Part shown: one piece after another, positions 52,953 to 62,859 of the stretch
Layout: every line of letters begins with the position of its first letter
How positions within the stretch are numbered: position 1 is the first letter of the stretch
Assembly: GCA_905221605.1 (NCBI GenBank)
Contig: CAJNDS010000136.1
Location: forward strand, 62,001 to 126,000
Length of the DNA stretch: 64,000 nt
Reading direction: 5' to 3'
Origin: Symbiodinium natans
Taxonomy: Eukaryota; Sar; Dinophyceae; Suessiales; Symbiodiniaceae
The notes under the pieces: generated by a model
The model's database searches: none
What the model saw: the letters and a program-made list of their open reading frames with translations, nothing else
Told to the model about the DNA's origin: nothing
Made by a program: the position numbers and the translations under genes

Positions 52953-55900
52953 ATGGCAGATGTAGATGATGATGACAGCTTTAGTGATGTAGGAGGTCAA
53001 AGGGGAGCCGAGGGTCATCCCGGGGGGAACCCGTTGGGGAATCCGTTCTCTCCTGTTGCAGCCTCACCTGCTGCAAATGCCAGTCCTAGGGAAATAGTCC
53101 TTGGTGCCGGTGAGTTCCAGAAGATGCTTGACACTTTGCAGATGGCCAGCCAGGCCGTTTTGGCCTCAGCTGCGAAGACTGGTCCTTCGGAGAGCAAGGG
53201 TTCATCATCGACTGCAGGTTTCTCAGACGCCAACCGCATACTCAACAGACCATCGTGTTTTGGGAGCTTGTCTCATGACTATGACCTTTCAGCATGGTTT
53301 GATTGGGCACATGCATTCAAGGCATGGCTTTTCTTTGCAGATGCCCGATATGAAGGCGATTTGGAAACCATAGAGCGTAACCTGCAGGTTGAGAACCCCG
53401 CTATGCCCCCAGATGTCACCGAAAGGTCTCAGAGGCTTTATGCAATCCTCAGCAGTCTTCTACTTCACAAACCAAAGATCCTTCTCCGGCAAGTCCCCAA
53501 CCGCAACGGACTGGAGACCTGGCGCCAACTAGTCAACATATACTCCCCTAAGTCAAAAGTGAGGGGACTAGCACTTCTCAACACGATCATGAGCTTCCCA
53601 GCATTCAGCAAGGATCGGACGATCCGCGAACAGGTCGACGGTCTCGACCGGGTAGCGCAGGAGTACGAGCGGGTATCGGGCCTTGCCGTATCTCCCGACA
53701 TCATGCTTGGCACTCTTGTCCGGGTTCTGCCTGCGCACCTCAGAAACCACATACAGCTGCAAATGAACCAGGACACCACGTATGAGATGGTCAAGCAGTT
53801 TGTGTTGTCGTATGAAGTCACGACGAGCAGCTGGTCCACCAGCAAAATCCAGCAGAGTTTGGGTGTTGGGAGCAGTCCGCAGGGGCCACCGCCTGGTGGT
53901 GACACGGGAGGTCCGATGGATGTTGATCGTGTTTCAAAAGGGAAGGGCAAACATGAGAAGGGCGCCGGGAAGGGAAAGGATCGAAAAGGAAAAGGGGATT
54001 GGCAGCATGAGAGGCAACAGAATCCCAAAGGAAAGCCGGGTGGAAAGGGCCGCGATGGAGGAAAGAAGGGCAAGGGAGGCAATCAACATCCCAATCAGGC
54101 AAAGGCGGGGCAGCAGAAAGAAACTCGTTCGTGCCACATTTGCAAGAAGCCAGGACATCTTGCGAAAGACTGTTGGCAAGCGAAGGGTGCAAAGGGCCGA
54201 GGCAAGCATGTGAATCAGGTCGCCGACACTGCCAGTGCACAGCATGACACAGCTTCAAGCGGTGCCAGCAATGTTGGAGCCTCATCGAGCGTTTCTGGCG
54301 CTGTGAGGCAAGTGCAAGTTTTCGAGCTTGGAGGCGAACCGTGTGACGTCGCCAGCTGGTTCGCTGGAGGACATGTGCGTGCTGTGACATGTGCCGATGC
54401 AAGCTTGAAGCCCCGGACGATCCAGTGCCCCACAGGTGTAGAGACCTTGACAAGCCCGAGCGTTGCCTGTGTAGATGTTGAGTGCTTGAGCAGCCCTGGA
54501 TTCGAGTGCGTTGCAGCCCTCAGCATAGTGCTGAGCAAGCTTGAAGCCCGGGACGATCCAGTCCCCACAGGTGGTCCTTTTTGTGATGTGTGCAGCGTGT
54601 CCGAGTGTCATCATAATGACCTGTGCTGCATCGTTGAGTGTCCCCGGCAAGGCCTGAAAGGTGAGTCCCAGAGCCCCAGTTCCCTAAGCACTGGTGTTGG
54701 TTCCGAGCATCTGAACTTGTCCGAACACGGAGGGCCTGAGACATTCGACATGTCTGAAAGCGATGCAAAGGGCTTATGGAGTTACAGTGCTGATGTTCAC
54801 AACATAAGCTGGGATCCTTGCGTGGAGTCATCCTGCTTTGTGTGCGCTGTGCAGTCCCTCGATACCGTGCCGTCAGAAGCTGACATGACTGACGTCATAT
54901 TGGACTCAGGAGCTGACATGAGCTGCCTTCCACTGTCCTATGGCAAGTATGGGTCCAGCCAAGGTGCAGCCAGCTTAGGTTTGCGTGATGCACAGGGCGA
55001 GTCGTTGGCGGTGCAAGATCTCAGAGAGGTCTCGTTTGTTGTGCATGATGAAACGGGCGAGCCTGTCATCTGGAAAGAAGTGTGTGCCATTGCTCCCGTG
55101 ACTCAGCCCTTGTTGTGCAAAGGCAAGCTCATGCGTTCAGGTTGGTGGCCGCAACGGGATCCCTACATGTGCATGGAGCATGACAGTGGAGTGAGAGTCC
55201 CGATGAGCTTCCGAGGGAACTCACTATGTGTGCGTGCGTCCATCTTTCGTGTTGGTGGGGAAGAAGTTGCTCCAGCCCCGCATCCTGAGGACAGTCAAGT
55301 CAGGTTCGTGCAAGCTCAGGTGGATGCCAGCAGGTCAGAGGCAACATATGGGTGGCAAATGACCGAGCAAGGCCAGATGCTGTATCGGGGTCGAGGAAAG
55401 CACTTCGTTGATCCTTCGCTTGTTGCACCCATCGGATGTTGGCCTTGCCGCACCACGCTTGTGAGGCCATGCAGAACAGGCCAAACTGAGTGGCTGTTGC
55501 TTGAGTTCTGTCGTGCATGGGGGGAACTGGGTGATCCGGTGGCTGAGCTTCCCAATGGCGAGTGCGAAATCATCTGCATGTTGAGCTCTGGACATGAAGC
55601 CCCGGAAGACATGAAGTTTGTCCCGAATCGACGCCTTGATCACTTCATCAACTGGAGCGGTTTGCAACCTTATGTCGAGCCAGACCCTGAGGGATCCGAC
55701 TATGAGATGAGTGAGTTGGGTCCCGATGATGCCGAGCCCGGAGCGGTCTCCGTTGAACCATCGATTGAGCCCATACCTGATGTTGAAGTGATCCCTGTTG
55801 AGTCTGAGGAGGCACGCGGTGATCGAAGCACACTTGTGTTTGATGGTGTCGAGTTGTCGCTGGAGTCAACCTTGTCTGCCATCCGGGCAGCCTGCAAGTC

Positions 55901-58900
55901 CGCCGGTGTCTCTGTCTCAGGCAGCAAGCAAAGATGCCTCGACAGGTTGCGTGGCTACATCGACAAACAGAACATCGCCTTGAGAAGTGAAGTTGCTCAG
56001 ACAGTTGAGAGTGAAGGCATGAGAGTGGCTGAAGGCCAGAGGCTCATCAAGGAGCCCTCCGAAGCCGAGAGGCGTCTACATGAGCTTACGCACTGGCCAT
56101 ACATGCCTTGGTGCAGCCACTGCTTGAGCATGAGAGGTGTTGAGGACAAGCGTGTGAAGATTCCCTTGAGTCCCGATCGTTCAACCCCTGTCGTGAGCTT
56201 TGACTACTGCTACACGGGTGTGAGCAGTGAGCAGCCGAGTGGTCATGAACGCAAGTTGACCGTCCTTGTTGCCCATGATACTGGAACAGGTTCGTTGCTA
56301 GGTTTGCCGGTTGCCAGCAAAGGAAAGGAGGACTTGAGGTTCACTGCCGTTGAGCTCACGAGGTTCATCCAGAACCTAGGACACAACTCCGTGTGTCTTC
56401 AGACAGACAACGAGCCATCTACCCTGGCCTTGCAAGACCTCATCGTGGGTGTCCGTACCCGTCTTGGATTTCAGACCCTGATCCGAAATGCCCCAGTGGA
56501 TTCGCATGCAAGCAAGGGATATGTTGAGAAAGCAGTCGACTTGATCAGAGGATTGTCCAATGTCCTGTTGGATCAGGTTAGAACCCGATATGACCTCGCT
56601 GCTGAAGCCATCGGACCTGAGCATCCGCTGATGGCATGGAGCTATGTGCATGCAAGTTACATCCTGAACAGGTTCGGTGTGCATGGCGGGGCAACCGCCT
56701 TCGAGCGCTGCACGGGGTACCGGTTTTCGGGTAAGTTAGCCATGTTCGGGGAGCCCGTTTGGGGTTTTAGGCGAGGAAAGGCCAAGGGTGATCGCAAGTG
56801 GCACCGCGCAGTGTTCTTGACCAAAACCACCAGCAATGACATGCATGTCCTGATGAGTGCACAGGGAGTGTGGACAACCCGGTCCATTCGCCGAAACGCC
56901 AAGCCTTGGGTTGAGGAAAAGAATCTGGTTCTAGAGGGTAAGGGTTTCCCCTGGAATTACCAGTTAGGGGTTTTAGGTAATAAGACCTTTCCCCAACCTA
57001 AGCACCGCGTGGCAAAGCCTGCCGAGGAGGCAAAACCTGTGTTCGAGCAGAGTGCATCAGTTGAGCCAATGCCAGATGCACCACGAGCATCAGACATGCC
57101 TAGCATGGCGGGGATGCCAGCCTTGAATCCTGTGCCAGCTTCAGTGCCCGAGAGCGCTCCAGCTTCTCGGAAGACCCTCTTGCTTGATCGTCCTGAGCGT
57201 GTGCCACAAAGCGTGTTGCCAGATCTTCCACGTCCAGCAAACGCATCCCCCATGGATGTTGCCGGCTCTGACCCGAGCTCCTCATCTTCATCGTCCAGTC
57301 CATCCTCGCCTGAAGGGTCTGCCAGACCAGCCGCCGATGCAGAGATGGTGAACGATGTTGCCAAACGTGTTCAGGAGGCAGAGCAGGCGAGTGCTGAGGC
57401 GCCTGGAGGACAGGCGCACAAGTACCAGCGAGTGGCCCGGATCGGTGCCAGCGAGTACCCGATCAATGATGAGCTTCTTGAGTCAGCCCCCGAATGGGAA
57501 GATGCTGCTGTGTACATGGACATGAGCGATGAAGTCAATGCAGAATGGGATGTCCATGGGAAAGATGATGTGGAAGCCCTGGACAGCGAGGCAAGACTGT
57601 GGTTCGATGAGATTCCTGATCTGTCCGAGCAGGATTTGAGCGAGCTTGACTTCCTTGCGGACGGCTTTGAGGTGGAGCGGCTGAAGAGAATGAAGGTGAT
57701 CGAAGAAGTTGCCCTAGACTTCGACACCTCAGATCACAAAGAGCTTTCCTCCAAGTTCGTTCGCACCTGGCGGAAGAAGAAGCGCTGTGGCCGTGAGATG
57801 TTCTTCAGAAGAAGCAGACTAGTGGCCAGGGAATACCGGTGGTTGGAAAGGGATAAAGAAGGTTTGTATGCACCTGCTACTTCCTCAATCACGACGAAAG
57901 TGCTCCCGTGGCTTTACTGCGAGCTGAAGCGCCGAAGAGATGAGTCCGGTGCTTGCGACTACGAAAGCCAGGTGGGAATCCTAGCGTTGGACATCAAGGA
58001 TGCTTTCTTGTGTGTCCCGCAAGAGAAGCCGATGTTGGCCAAGCTTCCAGGCTTTGAAGGCACCAAAATGCGATTCCTTCGCATGATCCCTGGCCAGAGG
58101 GATGGAACAGCAAGATGGCATGGGTTCATCATGAAGTACATAGGCGAGAGACACAAGCTTGAAGCGTGCGCTGAATGCCCTTCGGTGTACAAGATTCTTG
58201 ACGGCGCCGGCCGTAGCAACCCGGGAGTGATCCATGTGGATGACTTATGCCTTGTTGGCTTTGTCAAATGGCTGAAGGAACAGCTTCTGCCGAGCATCGA
58301 AGAAAATTTCGAGGTGTCATATGAGCTTGCAATGAATCCCGGTGACGTCTTCAAGTTCCTCAAGCGTGAACATGTGTTGCTTGAAGATGGTGTGCTTGTG
58401 AAGCCCCTTGCCGACCATGCTGTCAACATGTGCCAGTTGTTGGAGGTCAGGTCAGGTAGGAAGGTGCCCACGCCTAGTGTCAAGGAGTTGCTTGTGCCCG
58501 ACGATTCCAAAGTGTTGTCCACTGACAGAGCCGCCCGGTTCAGGAGTGCTGTGGGAATCGCAATGTACGTTTCGCAAGACAGAGCAGACATTGCTTTCAC
58601 TGTGCGTGTGCTGTCTCAACGACTGAAGAATCCCACTGAGAAGAGCTGGGCAGCTGCGCAGCGATTGGCCAGCTACTTGGATTGCACGAGCAACTATGCG
58701 AGCAAGGTTCATGCCAGTTCGGACCGCCGAAGCATTCTCGAGCCAACCTGCGTCAGCGGCATGCAATCACATGATGTCCTTCTTGAAGTGTTTTGCGATG
58801 CAGATTGGTCGGGAAATAAGCAGAACAGACGGTCGATGAGCAGTGGTACCTACCTGCTCAACACTTGTTGCGTGCATACGTCGTGTCGCAGCCAGCGATG

Positions 58901-60008
58901 CGTCAGCTTGTCTAGCACAGAATCCGAATTTTACGCTTTGGTTTCCGCAGCATGCGACGGGATTTTCCTTAAGCGAATTTTGGAGTTCCTGCTACAGCAG
59001 GAGGTAATGCTAGTCATGCGAACAGACAATCAATCTTGCAGGCAGATAGCCTTGAAACGTGGAGTGTCAAAGGTGAGACACTTGGACGGCCGTTTCCTGT
59101 GGGTGCAAGAAAAGGTCAGTGATGCCACGCTCCAAGTGAAATCCGTCGATGGCCGACGGAACCCTGGAGATCTAGGAACTAAGGTTCCGGCAAGTGGAGC
59201 CAGACTGAAAGCCCTGCTGCACATGCATGACTTTGTGGAGTGCATAGGTGACAATGTGGTGCCAGTGGGTGAGGACGAGCACAATGCCCTTGTTCGAACA
59301 GTGGACAATGGCAGGGAAACTGCACGTGTGCGAAGGCTGGTGTGCAAAACCTTGAAGACGAATGGGTTCAGCAACAGCTTGAATAGCGCAATGATGGTCA
59401 TGTTGCTCAGTCTTGTTTCCGGTGCCGAAGCAGCCACGAGAGTGAGTGTGGGAATCCAAGCTGAGATGATGGGTGGTAGAATCCGACATCTGTGGATCGT
59501 TGCATTTGGGGTTTGCGTCGCTTTGCTACTCACACTTGTGAGCCTTGAGCGGCTACGGAGCCGGTGTGATGGTTGTGCTAGCGAGAACTTCGAAGCTACA
59601 TGTGCGATCCCTCTTGATCCGAGCATCACCACTACGACGACTTCGAGCATTGATGTGCCCGAACACGAAACTACATGGGCCGAGTTCTTCAAGCTGAATA
59701 TCTTGTGGATAATGCTCATGATGTATCTCGGATATGCCCAGTGGATGCTGCAGCGAGCCAATCAGGAAATCAGACGACTGAGAACTGCTCCTCTTGGAGA
59801 TGCCGTGTCGCAGAAAGATGCGTCGACAACAATGAACATTAACGTGCGTATGCCCACGGAAGTGCCGAGGTTGGCAACCACTGTGCCAAACAGGGTGGTT
59901 GTCACGCCCGCTGGACGATGCTATCACCATGCATCGTGCCACACCACCAGAGACAGCAATATCCGAACATTGCATCCTTGTGCCGAGTGCCGCAACCGCT
60001 TTGGATGA
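52953..60008 (+). CDS. copia-1 Gag-Pol polyprotein
   Basis: 2351 codons without interruption. Gag: AWFDWAHAFKAWLFFADARY near residue 115, a Gly/Lys basic tract, and the zinc knuckle CHICKKPGHLAKDC near 395. Protease: DVILDSGADMSCLPLS near 648. A SAP-like helix pair (STLSAIRAACKSAGVSVSGS) near 965-1005. Integrase: HELTHWPYMPWCSHC zinc site near 1042, catalytic Asp in VSFDYCYTG (about 1083), Asp in QTDNEPS (about 1151) and Glu in GYVEKA, 39 residues lying between the last two. Reverse transcriptase: ILALDIKDAFLCVPQ near 1676 and VIHVDDLCLVG near 1760. RNase H: FCDADWSGNKQNRRSMSSG near 1948, SLSSTESEFYALVSAA and RTDNQSCRQIALKRG. A tail of about 290 residues follows with hydrophobic helices (about 2150, 2185, 2250) and a CYHHASC...CAEC end. 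The first Met of the frame after the TGA was used. Gag and Pol share one frame, as in plant copia. Confidence 0.96.
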   Translation: MADVDDDDSFSDVGGQRGAEGHPGGNPLGNPFSPVAASPAANASPREIVLGAGEFQKMLDTLQMASQAVLASAAKTGPSESKGSSSTAGFSDANRILNRPSCFGSLSHDYDLSAWFDWAHAFKAWLFFADARYEGDLETIERNLQVENPAMPPDVTERSQRLYAILSSLLLHKPKILLRQVPNRNGLETWRQLVNIYSPKSKVRGLALLNTIMSFPAFSKDRTIREQVDGLDRVAQEYERVSGLAVSPDIMLGTLVRVLPAHLRNHIQLQMNQDTTYEMVKQFVLSYEVTTSSWSTSKIQQSLGVGSSPQGPPPGGDTGGPMDVDRVSKGKGKHEKGAGKGKDRKGKGDWQHERQQNPKGKPGGKGRDGGKKGKGGNQHPNQAKAGQQKETRSCHICKKPGHLAKDCWQAKGAKGRGKHVNQVADTASAQHDTASSGASNVGASSSVSGAVRQVQVFELGGEPCDVASWFAGGHVRAVTCADASLKPRTIQCPTGVETLTSPSVACVDVECLSSPGFECVAALSIVLSKLEARDDPVPTGGPFCDVCSVSECHHNDLCCIVECPRQGLKGESQSPSSLSTGVGSEHLNLSEHGGPETFDMSESDAKGLWSYSADVHNISWDPCVESSCFVCAVQSLDTVPSEADMTDVILDSGADMSCLPLSYGKYGSSQGAASLGLRDAQGESLAVQDLREVSFVVHDETGEPVIWKEVCAIAPVTQPLLCKGKLMRSGWWPQRDPYMCMEHDSGVRVPMSFRGNSLCVRASIFRVGGEEVAPAPHPEDSQVRFVQAQVDASRSEATYGWQMTEQGQMLYRGRGKHFVDPSLVAPIGCWPCRTTLVRPCRTGQTEWLLLEFCRAWGELGDPVAELPNGECEIICMLSSGHEAPEDMKFVPNRRLDHFINWSGLQPYVEPDPEGSDYEMSELGPDDAEPGAVSVEPSIEPIPDVEVIPVESEEARGDRSTLVFDGVELSLESTLSAIRAACKSAGVSVSGSKQRCLDRLRGYIDKQNIALRSEVAQTVESEGMRVAEGQRLIKEPSEAERRLHELTHWPYMPWCSHCLSMRGVEDKRVKIPLSPDRSTPVVSFDYCYTGVSSEQPSGHERKLTVLVAHDTGTGSLLGLPVASKGKEDLRFTAVELTRFIQNLGHNSVCLQTDNEPSTLALQDLIVGVRTRLGFQTLIRNAPVDSHASKGYVEKAVDLIRGLSNVLLDQVRTRYDLAAEAIGPEHPLMAWSYVHASYILNRFGVHGGATAFERCTGYRFSGKLAMFGEPVWGFRRGKAKGDRKWHRAVFLTKTTSNDMHVLMSAQGVWTTRSIRRNAKPWVEEKNLVLEGKGFPWNYQLGVLGNKTFPQPKHRVAKPAEEAKPVFEQSASVEPMPDAPRASDMPSMAGMPALNPVPASVPESAPASRKTLLLDRPERVPQSVLPDLPRPANASPMDVAGSDPSSSSSSSSPSSPEGSARPAADAEMVNDVAKRVQEAEQASAEAPGGQAHKYQRVARIGASEYPINDELLESAPEWEDAAVYMDMSDEVNAEWDVHGKDDVEALDSEARLWFDEIPDLSEQDLSELDFLADGFEVERLKRMKVIEEVALDFDTSDHKELSSKFVRTWRKKKRCGREMFFRRSRLVAREYRWLERDKEGLYAPATSSITTKVLPWLYCELKRRRDESGACDYESQVGILALDIKDAFLCVPQEKPMLAKLPGFEGTKMRFLRMIPGQRDGTARWHGFIMKYIGERHKLEACAECPSVYKILDGAGRSNPGVIHVDDLCLVGFVKWLKEQLLPSIEENFEVSYELAMNPGDVFKFLKREHVLLEDGVLVKPLADHAVNMCQLLEVRSGRKVPTPSVKELLVPDDSKVLSTDRAARFRSAVGIAMYVSQDRADIAFTVRVLSQRLKNPTEKSWAAAQRLASYLDCTSNYASKVHASSDRRSILEPTCVSGMQSHDVLLEVFCDADWSGNKQNRRSMSSGTYLLNTCCVHTSCRSQRCVSLSSTESEFYALVSAACDGIFLKRILEFLLQQEVMLVMRTDNQSCRQIALKRGVSKVRHLDGRFLWVQEKVSDATLQVKSVDGRRNPGDLGTKVPASGARLKALLHMHDFVECIGDNVVPVGEDEHNALVRTVDNGRETARVRRLVCKTLKTNGFSNSLNSAMMVMLLSLVSGAEAATRVSVGIQAEMMGGRIRHLWIVAFGVCVALLLTLVSLERLRSRCDGCASENFEATCAIPLDPSITTTTTSSIDVPEHETTWAEFFKLNILWIMLMMYLGYAQWMLQRANQEIRRLRTAPLGDAVSQKDASTTMNINVRMPTEVPRLATTVPNRVVVTPAGRCYHHASCHTTRDSNIRTLHPCAECRNRFG

Positions 60009-60414
60009 ATGTTTGATTCACCACTTCAATCCACACTTATGTTTACCAGCCAGCAGAGCTTGTGCATGGGTGTGTGTTTGACAATCCTGTACTATGCAAC
60101 CCGAAAGCGTTGACTGTGGAGCAGTCATAACTCCGAAGGAATGAGCAATCATTCGGATGGTAACTAGGCCATCCCAATCTCCACAACTACGGGTCCTAGT
60201 GACCAAGTGTGTAACACATCTCCCGATGTGTCATGGCGTCCGCTTGCGTCAGTCAAGCAGTCATGCAGCCTGGCATGACATGCGTAGTTCAGTTTGTAGA
60301 TGTAGGTGTACAGTCGATACTTGATTGAGCCCAAGGTCCGTCACAAACGTGCATCATGTCGATGTTTGAGGTTGATGCAAACACGTTGCAGCCAAGAGGG
60401 CCAGCAGCGTATTT
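60009..60414. other. copia-1 3' untranslated region
   Basis: About 400 bp between the gag-pol stop and the purine tract, with no further gene. Confidence 0.7.
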
Positions 60415-60422
60415 GGGCGGGG
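60415..60422 (+). promoter_or_regulatory. copia-1 polypurine-like tract
   Basis: GGGCGGGG directly before the 3' LTR, the position where plus-strand priming starts. It is short and interrupted by one C. Confidence 0.5.
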
Positions 60423-60569
60423 TGATCAACATTTTCTCCCGTACCGTGAACCATATTTTGCTTGAACAGAGTGTGACTTTTGGACCTTGTAGGAGTAGCA
60501 TCTTGAAATGAGATCGTGATGCGACATTCAGGCTCAGAATCGAGTTGCAAAAGATCGTGAGTTTGTTCA
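60423..60569 (+). repeat. copia-1 3' LTR
   Basis: 147 bp, same sequence as the 5' LTR, followed directly by the GATAG target duplication and the resumed minisatellite. Confidence 0.95.
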
Positions 60570-61190
60570 GATAGGAAGAACTGTGCTTGTGTGACCAATT
60601 GCAGAGATAGGAAGGGGGTTTTGGAGGAACTGTGCTTGTGTGACCAATGGCAGGGATAGGAAGGGGTTGGGGGAACTGTGCTTGTGTGACCAATTGCAGA
60701 AACAGGAAGGGGGGGGGACTGTGCTTGTATGACCAGTTGCAAAGATAGGAAGGAGGTTTTGGGGGGACTGTGCTTGTATGAGCAGTTACAGATAGGAAGG
60801 GGTTTTGGGGGGACTGTGCTTGTATGACCAGTTGCAGAGACAGGAAGGGGTTTTGGGGGGAATAGGAAGGGGGTTTTGGGGGGGACTGTGCTTGTATGAC
60901 CAATTGCAGAGATAGGAAGGGGGTTTTGGGGGGATTGTGCTTGTATAACCAATTGCAGAGATAAGAAGGGGTTTTGGGGGGAATAGGAAGGGGGTTTTGG
61001 GGGGACTGTGCTTGTATGACCAATTGCAGAGATAGGAAGGGGGTTTTGGGGGGACTGTGCTTGTATGACCAATTGCAGAGATAGGAAGGGGGTTTTGGGG
61101 GGACTGTGCTTGTATGACCAATTGCAGAGACAGGAAGGGGGTTTTGGGGGGATTGTGCTTGTATGACCAATTGCAAAATGAAGCAAGGGA
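60570..61190. repeat. Minisatellite, right part (about 49-bp units)
   Basis: About twelve units built from GACTGTGCTTGTATGACC, AATTGCAGAGATAGGAAGG and GGGTTTTGGGG. It continues the array at 51966-52118. It is the reverse complement of the first unit type at 18780. Confidence 0.95.
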
Positions 61191-61239
61191 TGTTGGGCAC
61201 TGTGCTTCTAAAGTTCTGTTTTTAAAGGGACAGGATCTA

Positions 61240-61345
61240 AGTGCAAGCGGGCACGCTTGCCTGCACACGGCAAGCGGTGCCGCAGTTAGCAGGCTCGGAA
61301 ACGCTTGCCTGCACACGGCAAGCGCCGCCAACGCCGCAAGCGAGC
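61240..61345. repeat. Hairpin repeat CTTGCCTGCACACGGCAAGC
   Basis: Two copies of the hairpin (near 61257 and 61304) plus GCCGCCAACGCCGCAAGCGA. This is the inverse of the cluster at 18560-18670. Each hairpin has a 6-bp CTTGCC/GGCAAG stem. Confidence 0.85.
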
Positions 61346-61500
61346 GTCATTCCAGCATGTCGATCTTGCTATCCTAAAGGTCAAGGGCCACTCCGGTAAC
61401 GAAGGTAACCACAGAGCAGACCGCTTAGCTTTTAGGGGGTTACCTTGGCCGCCAATCTTGGGCAGGCACTCCTTCCCTGAGCGCCTCTTCTGCCAATTCT
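61346..61500 (+). pseudogene. LINE RNase H C-terminal remnant
   Basis: The plus frame reads HVDLAILKVKGHSGNEGNHR followed by ADRLAFRGLPWP and ends at a stop near 61500. K-V-K-G-H-S-G-x-x-G-N-x-x-A-D is the last conserved block of RNase H domains in non-LTR retrotransposons. Only this terminal block is present. It directly follows the hairpin repeat, so the repeat may have inserted into the domain. Confidence 0.7.
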
Positions 61501-62004
61501 AAGACAACACTTCACCCTTGCAACAGGTATTGAGCAGCAAGCTGCAGACCTATCTGCGCAGGTTCTAGACGCCTCTCCCAGCTTGCAACCCAAGGGCCCT
61601 GAACTTTTCCATAAAGCTGATCTATCTTCGCAATCTAAGACACTCATCAAGCAAATTCAAAACACTCCGCAGACGGATGTCGACACCACTGCCAAACTTA
61701 AAAGGCAGTGTGCTCCGCAAGTTTCAGGGATGTCCATTTTGGACTCTCGAAGCATCGCGGGTCTGAACCTGGCGCGGTGAGTGAAGAAGAGTGAATGGAC
61801 GGTAAAGAAACAAATTGATGGTTGCCCTTCCACGCTATCCTGTTGCACTTGGTATTGTACCAAGGATCGAAGTCTTATTGGATGCGTCATGTCGCGGAAG
61901 GGAAGCCCACATTTTTTGCAGGCTTTTGATCAATGGCGGAAGTCGTATTTTGTCATTCTCTCTTCGCAAAATTGCGTGAAGAGGATGTTGACTTGCATGA
62001 ACTT
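61500..62004. other. Unassigned sequence
   Basis: No confident gene. A frame with LQPKGPELFHKADLSSQSK near 61600 may be the downstream end of the same LINE. Confidence 0.4.
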
Positions 62005-62859
62005 GCCTGTGTAGTGCATGGTGGTTAGACCAGCCCGTCGGGAGCAATCTCTCTGATGCAAGAGTTCAACCCACGCAAACGCTTGCCACGAAGATTGTTG
62101 ACTTCATGTTGGAATTGTATCCTCAGGACAAAGCGGATCCTGAGAAAGCTGCAATGGTAAATCAAATTCAGTTGCTTCAACAGCAGCTGGCCCGATTTGA
62201 AAGTGTCACACCTACAATTACAAAGTCGGAAAACAATGAGGCATATTGAACAAGACTCCGACTTCGGGGTCAAATGATGGTGGCAGTGACATATATACGA
62301 CGAGTGTTTCTTTGCATACATTCTGCCTAAATTCAAGAAAGATTGGAAAGCGGGCAGACCCATAGTCAGTTTTGCGGCGCGTTCAGCCCGTCAATTTTTG
62401 GTTGTCATGGCACGCGTCACTGAGAGGCTTGTTGCTCAGGTTTGTCCGCGTACGAGATCGTACAACGACGCAATCATGTTATGGCAAGATAGCTGTTGAT
62501 GGGTTGTGCATGGATTTGACCATGCACCACCAAGATTTGTCCGGATTCTTTGTCAGTATGCCTCTTGAACGGTTCATGATCACGTTCCGTATTCTGCGGT
62601 GCCGTTTTTATGATGTTGCTGATGAGGATCTCGATGAGGCCCTGAAAGGAGTTGTCGTCACTGTGGATCTTGTGGACAATCTTTCAGTTATGAAGACGAT
62701 TCGTGGACGCCGTTGCTTGCTCCATGACAAACGAACGGCAGTCCCGATGGATCTATTTCTGGAAGCTGGATGTCTCGTCGGATAGATTCTTGTTAAAGTG
62801 TCGTTCAAGTTTTCGCTTTTCGTGTTCGAAGGACAGGCTATTCAACAGTTGCGAGGTGC
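62005..62859 (+). repeat. Tandem duplication of a retroelement fragment, copy 1
   Basis: Starts GCCTGTGTAGTGCATGGTGG and matches 62860-63750. Relative to copy 2 it lacks about 33 bp near 62490 (after ATGGCAAGAT) and a few bases near 62240 and 62310, which break the frame. Confidence 0.9.

Larger units (their letters stand above)
52119..60569 (+). mobile_element. copia-1: complete Ty1/copia LTR retrotransposon (8.45 kb)
   Basis: Two 147-bp direct repeats (52119-52265 and 60423-60569) begin TG and end CA and appear identical base for base. GATAG precedes the first (52114-52118) and follows the last (60570-60574), the 5-bp target duplication usual for copia. A primer site follows the 5' LTR at once and a purine tract precedes the 3' LTR. 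The internal region holds a 190-codon ORF and a 2351-codon gag-pol in copia order (protease, integrase, reverse transcriptase, RNase H). Identical LTRs and an open gag-pol indicate a very recent insertion, perhaps a still active element. The target was a minisatellite array present on both sides. Confidence 0.96.

Noticed and set aside
53465-54650. Several 100-200-codon minus-strand frames within copia-1
   Set aside because: They are shadows of the gag-pol frame, without domain content.
60570-61190. Pro/Ser/Thr-rich 281-303-codon minus frames
   Set aside because: The frames are produced by the 49-bp minisatellite and have no independent support.
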